DNA of 64,000 nucleotides from Cladopsammia gracilis (GCA_022457155.1 JAJGOT010000131.1:980001-1044000); one strand, 5' to 3'. Counted from the first letter of the stretch, positions 12,901 through 25,210 are shown. A program made the numbers and translations. Notes: generated from the sequence alone by a model not told the origin.

Positions 12901-15900
12901 TAGCTTTTAGGTGTAAGTAGCCAGGATAGTGGGGAGCTAAGGATAGGCGCACACAGAAGGAAAAATATTGTGAGTGCTCTCCGGCCCCACAATCTTAATG
13001 TCTGTAACAGGCTAAGGTGTAAGAGAAGAGCTTCTGTATTGGATAATGAAAAATAAAAACATTCAATGCTGTTACTGGGCCAGGCAGACATCTTTTCCAG
13101 TACTTCTCCTGTTTCTCTCACTCAATAGACAGTATATATGACATGTGTTGCGGTTTTAAATTTTTTATTCATCTTTGTTTCAGATAATGGTAATACGTCT
13201 GAGACAAAGGAAAAGGAAAATGAAACTGGTTTGAAAAATTTTAAACCAAAGTAAAATTTTAACCACAACATATGTATGTACATGTATTTAGGTTTGTGTT
13301 TGGTTGTGTCACACCAATCAGATTGTCTCTAGTATGTACACCTTGTAAGTGCATGTATGTCAGCCAATCAAATTCTAATGCTTCTAATAAAAATGGTATT
13401 ACTCAAGGTCAAACAAGGGCATTTGACATGAATTGAAATGAAAGTGTAAAGTTTTGAAAATTTGTTGGTAGGGAACAGCTCTATTCCAGACTGGCCTGAC
13501 TCACAAATGTGTACTAGGCTTTTTTAGTCCATAAAAGCATTTATTTGACATAAGCTGAAGTAAGAGATTTAATCAGACCAAAACATTCAACATCTTAATT
13601 ATTTGAAAAAAAAAATAGTCTTGATTTTGATATTTATTTTTATAGTCACATTTGTGAATAACAATGGCAATCAGCTGCTGTACACCACCAGGTTATTATA
13701 CCTACTACTAAATATTGATATTGGTGCTGTTGCAGATTCTGGTACAGCATCAAGAGATGTTATTAAAAGGAAATTTCAGTATCAGGTATCGTGTTTCTTA
13801 CCATCTATAAAGGGAGTGTATATGTTAAAAAGTACCGGTAGTTGATGGTTTTTGTTTACAGGCTTGCCACTAGTTTGTTGGGTCATGTATATATATATAG
13901 ACATTTAAAATGAATTTTAGTAAGGTCAAAATGATTTCAAACTGGTTTAGTTTTTAATTTCCTTTTGTTCTAGATTTATTACCATAATCCTAAGACATAG
14001 AAATTAAAAGTAACAATCAAACTTAAGTTTGAAATCATTTTAACCTAAAATCATTTTAAACTACAATGCATATTAAGCATTCCCAGTAACAATATCTAAA
14101 ACAATTAAACACTGCGGAAATAAATTCCTGATTACAAATCCAGCACCCTTAACACTACAGTAGGCCATGTCGCCTCACCTACTATATACTGTGTCGATAC
14201 TGTTACAGCTATACATACATAGATTCATTGTACATTGAAGAGCTGGCTGCCTAAATGCCTTAATTATATAAATTATTAAGTTGAATTTTTAGGTTGATCG
14301 AGTGGTTTTTGCAAAACCAGGTTTGAAAAATTCAAACCAAAGTCAAAGATTGAAGTTGAACCACAACATATACATGAAATTACATGTATTTCTCTGGTTT
14401 TGTTTTGTGGGATTTGACCTCTGTTTATAAAAACACAGGGATGTAGCTAAGAGCTGGCTGCCAGCTAATTTCAGTCCATCTGAAAGAGAACTTATCACTG
14501 CGAGGCTGAAATTACTCTAGAAAACAAAGACTTGGGGGTGATTTTGAAGGTGCACAAGCCAGAAAAACCGGCTGAGCTTGTTAATGTCTCAGCCTGCTAT
14601 AAAAGTGTTTTTTAGCTATAAATTCAACACCCTTGAAAACATATACCCAGCATCGCTCCCAACATACCTTTATATATTTACCAAGGGCATTTTCTCATGA
14701 GCAAAGACAAATGTATAGTTTATGAATAATTTAATATAAGATTTGTTCTTTAAATGAAATAACGGATGCCAGCATTTTTAATGGAATACTCTCCATACTT
14801 TATTTTTCTAGATATAACCTGCTAAGCAATGACAATGGATTTATCAGCTATCCTCCATCTTACTTCCGTCAACGCACGCTGTTGGCTAGATTCCAAATGA
14901 ACAACTCTCATCCTTGGAAGGTTGAATTTGTCAAGAAACCTGTTCTAAGTGTTATGGGACTGCTAGCTCTGTTAGGTGATCAACAGATCAATAGTCTTGT
15001 GACTTCTGAAAACAGTGACAATGATATTGGAATTATGGCATCTGTTCGGAAGCCTGAAATGTTCTCGAACATTAATGAATGGGAACTGGCAGCTATCCTT
15101 TACAACAGCAACGATACGTCGTGGAGAACTTCCGTTTCACAAGCAATCGTGTCTATAGTAAAATTACCATTGAGACAGGATTTAACATTCGTTATATACA
15201 AGCTGGATAATGACCATGGAAATCCATTTGAAGTGTGGAAAGAGATGGATTCACCTGTGTTTCCTAGTGATGCTCAGTTTGATGAGCTCCGTCTACATCA
15301 GGTATAATTCAGTTTAATTATAATATTAATATCACAGAACTCTTCATTTGTTTTAATTTCCTTCTGACTGAACCGATCCATAAATCCCTTTTGACAACAA
15401 AAAAATGTTTGCAAACTTTCTTTCTCTTCTTCTGAGTGACAGTCAAGGTGGTACATGTAAGCCTTATCAGATGCATTCTAACTGAAGCCACACACGAGAA
15501 AATAGTTGATGGACTAATATTCCTTATTTCACATAATTTTACTTGGCAATTTTTGCTCTTTCTTCACGTACAACTTGTGTCTTTTTTTTTCCTTTCATTT
15601 TTTACAGGAGCCTGTCAGAACACTTGGTCCCAAAAGTCTGTCTTCTTCTCAGCTCAACCTTTCACTGGCTATTCCATTGCCAGGAATATCTCTGATACAT
15701 ATTTGTGCAAAGACTGTTTCACCTCCATTAAAGGTGAACAATTTTTGCTCAGTCGATTGTCTATACTCATCTTGGGGTTAGGTTACATGTGTTATAATAC
15801 AGGTATTCTTTTAGCCTGAAGTCCATTATTGTTTGATTGATTATGTTTGAAATTTGCCTTGTTCATACATGCACTGTCTTTCTTGGGCAAGTCATAAGAC

Positions 15901-17549
15901 AAACTAAAACTGCCAACATTTTTGCAGCTGAAGGACATCAAATTTCAAACCATTGTTACAGTTTTTAACTGTAATTCCACTGACCATTGCCTATAAAGCT
16001 TCAAGCTCCTGGAGGACTTCAAATGGATTTTTTAAGACTTAGGAAAATGTTACAGATGATGTAATGATTTTAATCTGTTTACTAAGCCAAGGTGACAACT
16101 ATATAAATTGGGCAGAAAAAAAGTTGGGATTTTCAAGTGGTTTATAGCCTGAGGCGAAGTGTTAGTGACATCATATCAGTTGATATAGCAACTTCAAGGT
16201 CATGGATGATTGGATTTATTTACAACATAAGAAAAAGGAAAATGACGAAACGAAACATATAAAGTAAAAGGAACTTACATTATTGCCGGGTTTGGCATGA
16301 GTTCCATTCGATAACGATTTCGTTTTCTTTCTTTTCGAGGAACAGATAAATGGAAGTATTAAGTTGACCTTTCATGCACGAGTGATTGCGAAAGACTGAT
16401 TAAAGGTTTCAAATGACGTACAGTGTAGTAACGTTCGTGACAGATCACCCAGTGTGACCGGAAAAGCGACTGCACATGTAAAACAAATCATAACAATATA
16501 TTGAATTAATTCTTGTACCTTAGGGGCACTTACAAGACCCTTAAAGCTTCTTAATGCATGACTTCAGTACTCTAAGAGTTGTTGTTCTTGTTCTTTGACT
16601 TCAAACTCAGTACGGAAAATTAAAATGGATCTGTGGACTTCAAATGGATTTATTTATAAATGTGAACTTTCACAATTGACTCCTAGTTCACCATCCACTG
16701 AGTATAAAGAGAGCATTCCATATCACAAGTTGGCTCATAGGGGCCTTTGATTAAATTTGTTTACACTTGATTAATGACCATTATCTAGTTTGAGTGGGTA
16801 TTAAGTTTAATTTGGTTGTGTACAGGTGGAAGGAATCAGACTGATCCCTGTGTCTTCTTATGAAGTACTTGTAACTTGGACAGACATTCAATCCAGGTAA
16901 TGAGTTCTTTTCAAAATGTACATTGTGTATTTACTCTTCCGTTATCCCCTTCAGTGCCCCATATCATCTCTCCCTGATTAACAATATTAATTAATCCCTG
17001 GCTATTTTTTTAACGGGCTTTTTAATGGATTTAATGGATTTAATGGGCTTTTTAATGGATTTTGCTTGTGTCTCAAGAGAAACGAGACGCATCTCGCAAG
17101 ACGGTGGTAACTTACATTTGAGCAGTACTGTATATACTGTATATACCCCTGGTATGTAGCTTCTAATCGTATCAATAACAAAATTCTCGATTGTGATTGG
17201 CCATCCGCGCACCTATATCTCACGTAATTGGAGCGCGGTCACATGGGTGTCCAATTACAGCTATCCAATTACAACTTTTTGTAATTGGATAGCTGTAATT
17301 GGACACCTACGTTGCGCGCACGTCAATCAGTTGCACCTGAATGGGTGCCTTTTTGCTGTTTTCCTTCTACTTTCAAACTGATAGAAAATATCCTAGACGT
17401 TTTTAGTACAAAAGAGTCGACATAGACTTTTTAATCTCGAATTTGGTTATTGATGCGATTAATTAGTAATTGAACTTCGTGTTGTACAATTCAGGGGTAA
17501 TCGTGCTCGTAATTTCAAATCGTCCTCGCACTACACGCTCGGCTGATTT

Positions 17550-17581
<32 letters not shown>

Positions 17582-18676
17582 GCTCCACTCAGTCCAATTA
17601 CTATTACTTATCAGTGCTATATGTTGACCACTAAGTTGCTGTGGTTTGCCTTGTAGATGCATCCTTTCCTTTGAAGTTCTGTACTCAGTCAAAAGTTCCC
17701 ATGGACCTTATAAACGAGTCAATAAAGTGGACATTATTTTTACAAGTTTTCACCATGTGTTGTCTCCAGGTAAGCAGTGCTTGGTTTTCAGGTATAACTG
17801 CACAGTTTAGGAGCTTTCTTGTGAGGTATTGCAGGAAAAAGTTACACAGACTTGACGGGTGATGAGGTGATCATCATTATAGGGGTTAAAATTCATGATA
17901 TGGTAACACTAAGGGTGTTCAAATCAAACGTTACCACTGCCAGAGTCATTCTAATGCATTTTAGGGTAAGGAAGAAAAATATGTAAAAATATGGTGACGA
18001 GAACAGCTTTTCAGAACGAATTGGTATTTAGGGGTAAAAATTAATGTGAGCCACACCCAGAAAAGGTTTTGGTGCCTTTTAGGGGGGGGGGGGGATTCTT
18101 GCAAAATGTTTTATAATCACCCCCTACCCCCACCCCGGAAATGGCTAACCATGCTGTCCTTATGCCTCGCTTGTGAGGCTTATTTCTTTGCTCTTTTTGT
18201 CTGTTTTTGTTTTGTTTTTCGTTTTTTTTTTTTTGCAATAATATTTATTGCCAATAACACAAAATGACACTGTTTTGCAGACTCAGGGGCAATTATTTTT
18301 ATAGTGCAAGACAGTGTAAATGCATCAAGAATAGCTGTCACATTTCTGGTGTATCTTTGCCAATGCTAGCACGTGCACTGTTCATTGCATTGGACTCTCT
18401 GCCGTTTTGCTTAGTTTTATTGTTGTAGTACTGGTAGTTAAGGATGTATCTGTCCTCTTACTGTTGATGAATTTTGTGTGAACATCATCAAAAATGTCCT
18501 CCAATCCACCCGGCGGGGAATCAGAACAACAACAGCCACTCATGTTTTAGAAATATTTTTGTGTTATTGCAGAGGACAGGAGGTATATTCAAGGATGGTA
18601 TGTTGTTGTGGCAGTCGATTATTGGGGAAGGCGCAGCCCAACTTCACAACCGGCTACAATCAACAACACAGGATGA
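9943..18676 (+). CDS. IDUA: Alpha-L-iduronidase (glycoside hydrolase family 39), complete, nine exons
   Basis: Lysosomal enzyme removing terminal alpha-L-iduronic acid from dermatan and heparan sulfate. Exons: 9943-10414, 11981-12189, 12617-12883, 13736-13785, 14812-15301, 15608-15733, 16826-16896, 17657-17769, 18573-18676 (TGA 18674-18676); all phases join, giving 633 residues (human 653). Start is the first ATG, 9943, followed by a hydrophobic signal peptide (residues 1-20). Signatures: [10 protein letters not shown] and [14 protein letters not shown] near the N-terminus; WNFESWNEP with the acid/base Glu at about 175; [13 protein letters not shown] with the nucleophile Glu at about 291; [11 protein letters not shown] and ARFQMNNS mid-protein; a C-terminal fibronectin-like part ending VDYWGRRSP. 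The 50-base exon 4 ([16 protein letters not shown]) is small and was found by homology and phase. Introns carry several MITEs. Confidence 0.95.
11507..11617 (+). repeat. Dispersed repeat family B, partial copy 3 (IDUA intron 1)
   Basis: Matches the reverse complement of about 6340-6450, including CATTTGCGAAAGCGGGC and AAAGGTGGCATGATTATG. Confidence 0.65.
11660..11835. mobile_element. hAT-like MITE with CAGGGG(C/T)GGATC ends
   Basis: Left end CAGGGGCGGATCCAGGAT, right end the complement of CAGGGGTGGATCTAGGG. CAGGGG-type termini of this form are common in hAT-derived nonautonomous elements. The core has poly-T and a long G run. An exact 8-bp target duplication is not clear (TGTGTTG / TGTTGTG). 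Confidence 0.65.
13905..14062. repeat. Palindromic repeat in IDUA intron 4
   Basis: AAATGATTTCAAACT near 13930 is mirrored by AGTTTGAAATCATTTTA near 14030-14047, with paired flanks. A foldback element, probably a MITE. Confidence 0.5.
14442..14620. repeat. Dispersed repeat family C, copy 1
   Basis: Shares blocks TCTAGAAAACAAAGAC / GTGATTTTGAAGGTGCACAA / GCCAGAAAAACCGGCTG with 63765-63942, in the same orientation. Noncoding. Confidence 0.65.
17246..17307. repeat. Perfect 29-bp hairpin with 4-base loop (IDUA intron 7)
   Basis: Arms 17246-17274 and 17279-17307 are exact reverse complements around CTTT. Motifs CCAATTACAGCTATCCAATT and their complement are repeated. Likely a young foldback element. 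Confidence 0.85.
17457..17612. mobile_element. Palindromic MITE (IDUA intron 7)
   Basis: Arms of about 65-70 bases meet around 17530. ACAATTCAGG...GTAATTTCAAATC on the left is mirrored by GATTTGAAATTAC...CCTGAATTGT on the right, with a few mismatches. Confidence 0.7.
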
Positions 18677-19103
18677 TCACATGTTTACAATTATTGTAGT
18701 AAACAAACAGATTAATTTAACGCTTCCAGTGTTACTTTAACAGAGTATCACATTAAATGTATTTTTTCAAATGACACAAATCTACTTTGCAAATAATGTA
18801 AAGAAATATTGAATACTCCATTCAGTTTTTTGGCAGTTGGTATTTTTAACAGCTTCCTGATTATGCAACAGCGACCACAAAAGAGCTAAATAATATTTAA
18901 TTATTATACATTGTAGTCACTTAATTTGTGACTTCTTAATGGCTAAGAGACTACAGTTAATTATAGAAATCAGCTCACCCTACAGATTATTCACTAATCT
19001 GCTGGCAGATAAGTGAAAAATCTGTAGAGTGCGCACAGAATGCATGATTTTTGAAGAGCAATGTAAAGTTCATGGGTGGTGAATTCTATTCTTGTTGGAA
19101 ATT

Positions 19104-19109
19104 AATAAA
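19104..19109 (+). terminator. Candidate IDUA polyadenylation signal
   Basis: AATAAA about 430 bases after the IDUA stop, with another at 19162-19167. Position is plausible for a 3' UTR but untested. Confidence 0.35.
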
Positions 19110-19243
19110 CTGTGTTCCATGCGACAGTGCGTTTGTTGTTATTTTCTTTGAAACAATGAATAATAAAACAATCATTAGATTTGGTTTTTGTGATTCGGAG
19201 AAAAAAACTGATAGGGACTTTAATTGTATAAGCGAACTTTAAA

Positions 19244-19447
19244 TCTGACTACGAGATTGAGTACGAGTACGACTTTTTAAACCTAGTTCGCGTGCTCTAG
19301 ATAATCACTGATTTATCAGCACAATTTTATACCTAGAGTCTTCTTATGGTCAGCAACAGGAAGGAGCGACAATACAACTCTGGGTACGTGACTGGCTTGA
19401 AATTCGCAAGTCGTACTCGTATCCAATCTCGTACTCGTATTCAAATC
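19244..19447. mobile_element. MITE with TACGAGTACGAC inverted repeats
   Basis: ACGAGATTGAGTACGAGTAC (about 19252) is mirrored by GTACGAGATTGGATACGAGT read on the other strand (19400-19447). The core is about 130 bases. It lies just downstream of IDUA. Confidence 0.65.
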
Positions 19448-19567
19448 TGATTTGAATATGGTTCAAGCTTAGCTGAGAGCGAGCTAATCCCGCAAGCGAG
19501 CTCGTCCGCCGTTCAACTGTTCAGAAAAGAACTGCTAGCAGACTAGTAGGTTGAAGATGAAGAGGGA

Positions 19568-20051
19568 ATCATCATCATCATGTCGAGCGCACTCGGATTC
19601 TAGAAATGACCTTCCTCCAACCATTGGTGTCCTTCATCACTTCGGGGAGCGCCTCTCTCGTTAGTCCTGAATCTTCCTCTAGCAGGTCAATATAGGTCTT
19701 GGCTGGACGTCCCCTAGATCTCTTACCATGTGATGGCTCCCAGAATAACAGTTGGGAAGCTACCTCTTTCTTACTCCGCCAACAATGTCCACTAAATCTC
19801 AGCCTTCTCATGCGTAGTGTAGTCGATACAGGTGGAATATCGCCATATAGCTGCTTGTTTGTGATGTGATCTCTCCAACTGACATTTAGTGCAGCCCTGA
19901 GCATCTTTGTGTAACAACCATCTAATCGCTGTTCAAGAGCTTTAGTCAGTGTCCAACTCTCGGCACTGTACAGAAGAACACTTTCGACAGTTGCCCTGAA
20001 GAATCTTAGCTTGAGATTCCTAGTAAGGTCGGATTTCCAAATCGGCTCCAT
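19568..20051 (-). pseudogene. C-terminal fragment of a LINE endonuclease-reverse transcriptase
   Basis: Minus-strand open frame of about 157 codons. Recognisable blocks are FRATVESVLLYSAESWTLT, LRRLRFSGHC-like LRMRRLRFSGHCWR, and GKRSRGRPAKTYIDLL, characteristic of the post-polymerase end of non-LTR reverse transcriptases common in marine invertebrates and schistosomes. On that strand it ends in a short (ATG)n tail, 19568-19582. RTE-like clades often end this way, but the clade is inferred only. Polymerase core and endonuclease are absent, so it is 5'-truncated. Confidence 0.85.
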
Positions 20052-20089
20052 TTTGCCCAGGCCTTCGTTTTCCTTATTAAATCGATTTA

Positions 20090-21330
20090 AATCGATCGCT
20101 TTCCTTATTAAATCGATTTAACAAGAGAAAATCACGGCTTCAATTGATTTTTAAATAAATTAAGTGTTAACAATAAACACAAGACTCTTCAGATTAAATT
20201 ATGAGAGAGGAAAACTCAGCACGGAGTTAAAATCAAACTTCAGTATGAATTGGGCCGTCATGTTTGCCTTTCTTCGGCTACGAAATGTGTTTATGTTAAA
20301 CGATCGATAGCAAGGTTTGCTAAACTTTTCTCTGCAGGGGATGGATTAGCGGTGTTTTCACTGAATCAACTAAAGAAGTTTATATGAAACTAGGTAAAAG
20401 TAATTGTAAAAAAATATGCGTTAAACTTGCAATTGTTTCCAGCATTCTCTTCCTTTAGCTCAGATTCGCGAATAAGAGACAGTAGAAAACATGTATAAAT
20501 ACAAAGCCACAGGAGGAATGTTTCCATGGCACCATCACTTCATAACTTATTGATCGGTTAGCTTGAGGATTGTTATCAGTTTGCAAACTAGTATTGCTAC
20601 AGACGCTGAAAAACAAGAGAAGAGCTTATTGGTACAATGAGTTGATAACACCTTGCAAGCGTTGTTGCTTTTATAAAGAATACAACGCTTCCGGTATCTA
20701 AAGAAAGATTTGCCCGGTAAAGTTGTAATCCTCTTTTTGGGAGCTTTATGAGAGGAAATCGGCTTTAGCGGTTACTGGTCGAGAAACGCGATCATAACCT
20801 CAGAAGGCAACTACGACTGGAAACCAGTAAGTTTTACTTTGATTTTCAAAGTGAGTATGAATCTGATATGTGAACTGAATAAATTAGTTAATTCAACAGT
20901 GGATTTTGCAAAAAAAGAAAGAAAGAAAAACGGTAATTCAGTTTTCAACATATAAGAAAGAATTAAAACTGAAACAGCAGGAGTCAGCTGACTTAAACAT
21001 AACAGGTGTATTCTGTGGTATCACGCATAAGTTATGTTTTCAGCAACTAAATTAAACTGGCATAAAGAATGAGTGAATCAAAATCAGGAGCCGAGAGGAT
21101 TAAATAGTATACTTAAGTAAAAACCAATTTAATTTGTGTTCATACCGAGCGTAGTGGAATATCCAGCCCATACTTATTCTGTGAAAATCACGTGTGGAGT
21201 TTTTGATTAAGAATTCATGACATTTTGCTGACTTTCTTTAGCTCTCTTTTCAGAACTGACGTCTAGAACTCGGCGGACTCGGAGTAGATTAAAAAAAACA
21301 ACCTGTGAAACGAAAAACACACAGGTTAAT
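20090..21330. other. Intergenic DNA, no recognised gene
   Basis: AT-rich spacer between the LINE fragment and the PAN/pentraxin gene. AAATCGATTTAA occurs as a local duplication at 20080-20122. Nothing coding was recognised. Confidence 0.5.
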
Positions 21331-21394
21331 CTCAGTTCAAGTTCAAGTTCATTTTATTCACACTTATTCAATTATAATATAACAACATTAATGA

Positions 21395-21695
21395 ACTACA
21401 ACCTCGGACAAAACTGTTGCGACACTTTTCATCTATTTCTAAATTTTAGGCCAAATTTCCGCGTCAACAAACATAAAGAAATCCCCCCTCCCCACCCCCC
21501 CCCCCCCCCCATGCAATGTTGTTTTGTTCTAAAAACTGTCTGATTCAAATGCAGTAATACCCAAAACAACATTGGTAGGAGGGGGAGGGGGAGGGCGCAT
21601 ATTTATATTGTGGTGTGGGAAATTTGTCTCAGAAGTATACCAAAATGTAAGGGTAATTTCAGTTTGTCTCAACTAGTTTTGTCCGGGGTTGTAGT
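21395..21695. mobile_element. MITE with ACTACAAC(C)TCGGACAAAACT ends
   Basis: Left ACTACAACCTCGGACAAAAC (21395) and right GTTTTGTCCGGGGTTGTAGT (to 21695) are inverted repeats. The core has poly-C and poly-G tracts. It ends 30 bases before the PAN/pentraxin start codon, so it may lie in that gene's promoter or 5' UTR. Confidence 0.7.
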
Positions 21696-21725
21696 AATGT
21701 CTGATTCCTATCTGTTTATACAGAC

Positions 21726-24706
21726 ATGAGTGCCTTAAACGTGTGTTCAATTGTCGCTACCGTTGCCATGATGATCTCCCCACAAGTGCGCGCTGAATGC
21801 GACGTTGAATCAGGGACGGGCTTGGCTCTCACTGGGCATGCGTACTTAACATTTCTGGTGCAAGGTTTTCAAGAGTGTTACGAGAAATGCAAAGCAGACG
21901 AACCAGAGTGTCGTAGCTTGAATTACTATGGTGACAGCAAGCACTGTGATCTCAATAATGTAACCAGAACATCACACCCGGGAGATGTGAAGCAAAATCC
22001 GCTGTCTGTTTATTTTGAAAGCCATTACCGAGGTAACAGCTATGATAGCGTCGTAAAATTGTAGCTTAAATTTAGAGGTCCTTAAAATTAAAGGTATGGA
22101 GTTAAGTGCGGTTTCTCTTTACCTTTATCATAGTTAATAAAGCGCAATCGGTTGTTAAAACTGAGAATTGTCTTTGTTGACTTTGTTCGATGTTTTTGTG
22201 ATTGTTTTTCGGCCTTGACCGTGCACAACCACAATAGGAGTGTTGAACTTCTGTTCGAGCAACTGACCAATATAAATGTTGCCATTAAGTTGATCAGTCA
22301 TAGCGTGTGATCGAAAAACAAAAGATGTACAGTTCAACATAAACTGTGGCTCCCTTTTTTTATCGCCCTTGAAATCTGCAACGTTTCATAACCAGTCCCT
22401 CGATTAACTATACTTTCATGGAAAAAGAAGAAGCACAGAATATGAGATATGTAAACGTCTCAATATCGCATTCTTTTCTTAATAGCCTGAGATAAAGCCA
22501 AATCACCACAAGCTCTAAAATTCATGAAATCTAATTAAGATTATATCATTCCGGTTGCTTTTTTTAAGGAGCAAAAAAAAAAACATTTTAGTGATCTCTA
22601 GCCTTTAATATAATTTATTCTAGACAAAAAGGTAGCAGCACCAGCGGAAACAAAAGATGAAGAATTAAATCGACTGAGAATTTTATCAACATATTTTTTT
22701 TACCATCCGCAGTATCCACAGGCTCACAGCGACATGTTGCAGCCAGCTCTTGCCACGACATTCTTTCCCGAGGGGACTCTACTGGAGATGGTTTTTACTG
22801 GTTAAATTCAAATGGCACTGAAGAGCCGTTTGTTGCGTTCTGCAACATGACGAATGGAGGAGGTAATGTGACAGTTGATTGGTTGTGAAAAGTCGTCACG
22901 TGTTCCCGTGATTCTGCGCGTGCTGAGCTCTGCAAAGGCCAGTTTACAAAGGCGATTTTTTTTGTGCAATTTTTGTCGCGCGCAAGTTGCATTTTCAAAT
23001 CGCGTGTGTAAACTAGCGGCGATTTCAGTAAGATTTGGGAGCGATTTGTCGCGCGATGTCGCAGAGGTTTCGAACATGTTCGAAACCTGATGCAACTTGG
23101 CGGCGATTTTTGGGAAATCACAGTAAATACAACAGTTTTCACTCGAGTGTCGTAAAACCAAATCCAACGACAATTGCTCTGATTACAGCAGAGGCAGACA
23201 ATCGACTGAAACAATCAAAACTTAAAGCAAATACATGTAGGCGTGCTAAGCGCGGGAAAACGCGTGCGAACAAGGTACCTTCTGATTGGTCGAAAAAGTG
23301 GCGCGAGAGTTTTTTTAGCCAATCACAAAGCGTAGCAATGCAAAACCAAAGCAATCGCTAAATTACTTGCGACACTCAATTGAAAACTGCTCTATTTTCA
23401 TTATAGGTCCGTTGAGGGGGATTGTGTAGTGTGCTTCCTTGCGGTTTTATTTTATATGTTGAGAAATGTCCAGTTATGTAGGCAGACGGGGCCACGCTAC
23501 TCCATGACTGGTATCACAAAGTGTCCTCACCTATGAAAGTTCACCAAAACACACGTATTTCTGTCACATATAAAGTAATATGAAAACGGCAAACAACTCT
23601 GTCAAATATGAAATACTCGTTAAACAATACTTGCCTGCATTTCTGGACAAACGTGGGTCTGATCGGATTGGACTGATTTGAAATAGGGTATACATTGATG
23701 TAAAAAGTTTTAAAAAATTGATATTTTAATCCCTTCTCCTTTGAGTAGAAAAATCGATTTGTAAATCTCATAGATCTTTGCTGTTTTAATCAACAGATAC
23801 AAGTGCTTCATTTGATATGATATTTGAAAACCGCAGCACATCCAACTTTATCGTACTTGACACTTCGTTTCCAGACCTCTCCTCGTTCACAGTGTGCTTT
23901 TGGTTCAAATCAATGGAGCGACAGTTGGTTTTCTTGTCCTACGCAACAGCATCTTTTACTGACGCGATCATGATGTTTTTATCCACAACTGGATTATTCA
24001 GATTTCTGGTGCTGAATAAGCAAACGTGTGTATTAAAGTTTGATAAAGCGAACGATTTGATATCAGGGAAAGATTTAAATCTAGGGGGATGAAAACGAAC
24101 GAGAGGGAATCAAGATAAAATGGAAAAAAAATAATTTCAGATTAGTTATTCGCAGATAACCTACGGGAAAAGGTGTTTTAATGACCCTGCGTGATTTGTA
24201 GCCATCTTTTTTCAACTGAGTAAGTGTACATGTAGTCGTGATAATGATAAGTCGACACTTGGTATTCTTTTGATTTGCTTTATAGACATGGTCATACGGG
24301 AAACTTTGACGACAAAGCATGGCATCACTTGTGCGGCACATGGGCAGATCACGATGGTGTTGTCAGGTTATTCATTGACGGTGACTGCAAGCTAACAGGC
24401 AACCGAACAATCTATGGGATGATTCCTGGCACCGGGAAACTGATATTGGGTCAAGACCAAGATATTATAGGAGGGGCGTTTGATCATCAGCAGAGCTTTG
24501 TTGGAGAAATGAGCCATCTGTACCTCTGGGACACTGATTTGGGGAGCAGCGTTATCTCCAGCTTGAGCATGCGGTGTAAAGAGCATCCGTACCCTGCATA
24601 TATTGTGGGGTGGTCTGACTTCGCGGAGGGGACACACGGCAATATAACGAGACGGAATAACTCAAGATGCTTAACAAAGCAAGACATGCTACCGGGATGG
24701 GCATGA
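21726..24706 (+). CDS. Secreted PAN/Apple - fibrinogen-like segment - pentraxin protein, four exons
   Basis: Likely an extracellular lectin-type or adhesion protein; the precise role is unknown. Exons 21726-22032, 22713-22862, 23797-24025, 24286-24706 (TGA 24704-24706), 368 residues. Residues 1-23 form a signal peptide. 24-102 form a PAN/Apple module (six-Cys pattern with ECYEKCKADEPECRSLNYY and CDLNN). 103-152 resemble the N-terminal part of fibrinogen-like domains (SSCHDILSRGDSTGDGFYW, FVAFCNMTNGG). 153-368 form a pentraxin/LamG-like fold: FTVCFWF, WHHLCGTW, LILGQDQD with the pentraxin Ca-binding DQD, SFVGEMSHLYLWD. Introns 1 and 2 are phase 1, usual for shuffled extracellular modules. The end of exon 3 is the least certain border (alternative AA/GTTTGA donor at about 24038). 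Confidence 0.82.
22129..22412. mobile_element. MITE family A, copy 2 (inverted)
   Basis: Reverse-complement relative of the element at 3925-4174, with the same ends and internal blocks. It sits in intron 1 of the PAN/pentraxin gene. Confidence 0.65.
23132..23393. mobile_element. MITE family D, copy 1
   Basis: Ends (C)AGTTTTCACTCGAGTGTCG and its near complement GACACTCAATTGAAAACTGC face each other. Internal blocks GCGCGGGAAAACGCG, GATTGGTCGAAAAAGTGGCG and AGCGTAGCAATGCAAAACC are shared with 25831-26113, 26118-26339 and 45195-45311. Confidence 0.75.
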
Positions 24707-24760
24707 TCGTATATAGCAACTCATGATCAAAACTGAGAATAACCCACACTTTATAGAATA

Positions 24761-25210
24761 CGACGCGCCTTACCGTGAACACCAAACAAGCCTTTTTGCA
24801 AGTTTCCACAATATCATTAGCCAATTCTTATAATCATTTCCGTAACCGAGAATACGTGTAAAACAATGGACCTTTATCGCGCCCCGCCATTTTGTATAAA
24901 AACAAAAGATTTACGCCACTAAGCCTCGCAGTGAAAAAGTTGAAAACGAGGTTAGGCGGGCAAAAACAAAGCATTTTAATTCTCCGAGGAGTCAACATGG
25001 CCGCCGCGTGATAAAGGCCTATAATGTGAATAAAATCTTTGTATTTTGTATCCAACTTTGCACTCCTGTTATACATACAAAGCGACAAGATTCCATTCCA
25101 TCGTGCTCAGCTTTGCGAGGAGGCGTGCCCGCCAATTGAATTTGCGCTCTGTGATTGAATTGGTTAACTTGTAAAAAAGTCTGTTGGGTTCTCACGGTAA
25201 GGCGCGTCGC
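24761..25210. mobile_element. MITE with GACGCGCCTTACCGTGA terminal repeats
   Basis: Left CGACGCGCCTTACCGTGA and right TCACGGTAAGGCGCGTCG are exact inverted ends about 450 bases apart. The interior is noncoding. Confidence 0.7.
25029..25034 (+). terminator. Candidate polyadenylation signal for PAN/pentraxin gene
   Basis: AATAAA about 320 bases after the stop codon. It lies inside the MITE at 24761-25210, so it could equally be incidental. Confidence 0.25.

Noticed and set aside
13190..13230. TTTCAG acceptor after IDUA exon 3
   Set aside because: The following frame does not match iduronidase and stops; the 50-base exon at 13736-13785 matches instead.
22624..22631. Eight-base mini-exon ACAAAAAG in the PAN/pentraxin gene
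   Set aside because: Including it breaks the frame into the fibrinogen-like exon; direct joining of 22032 to 22713 keeps the frame.
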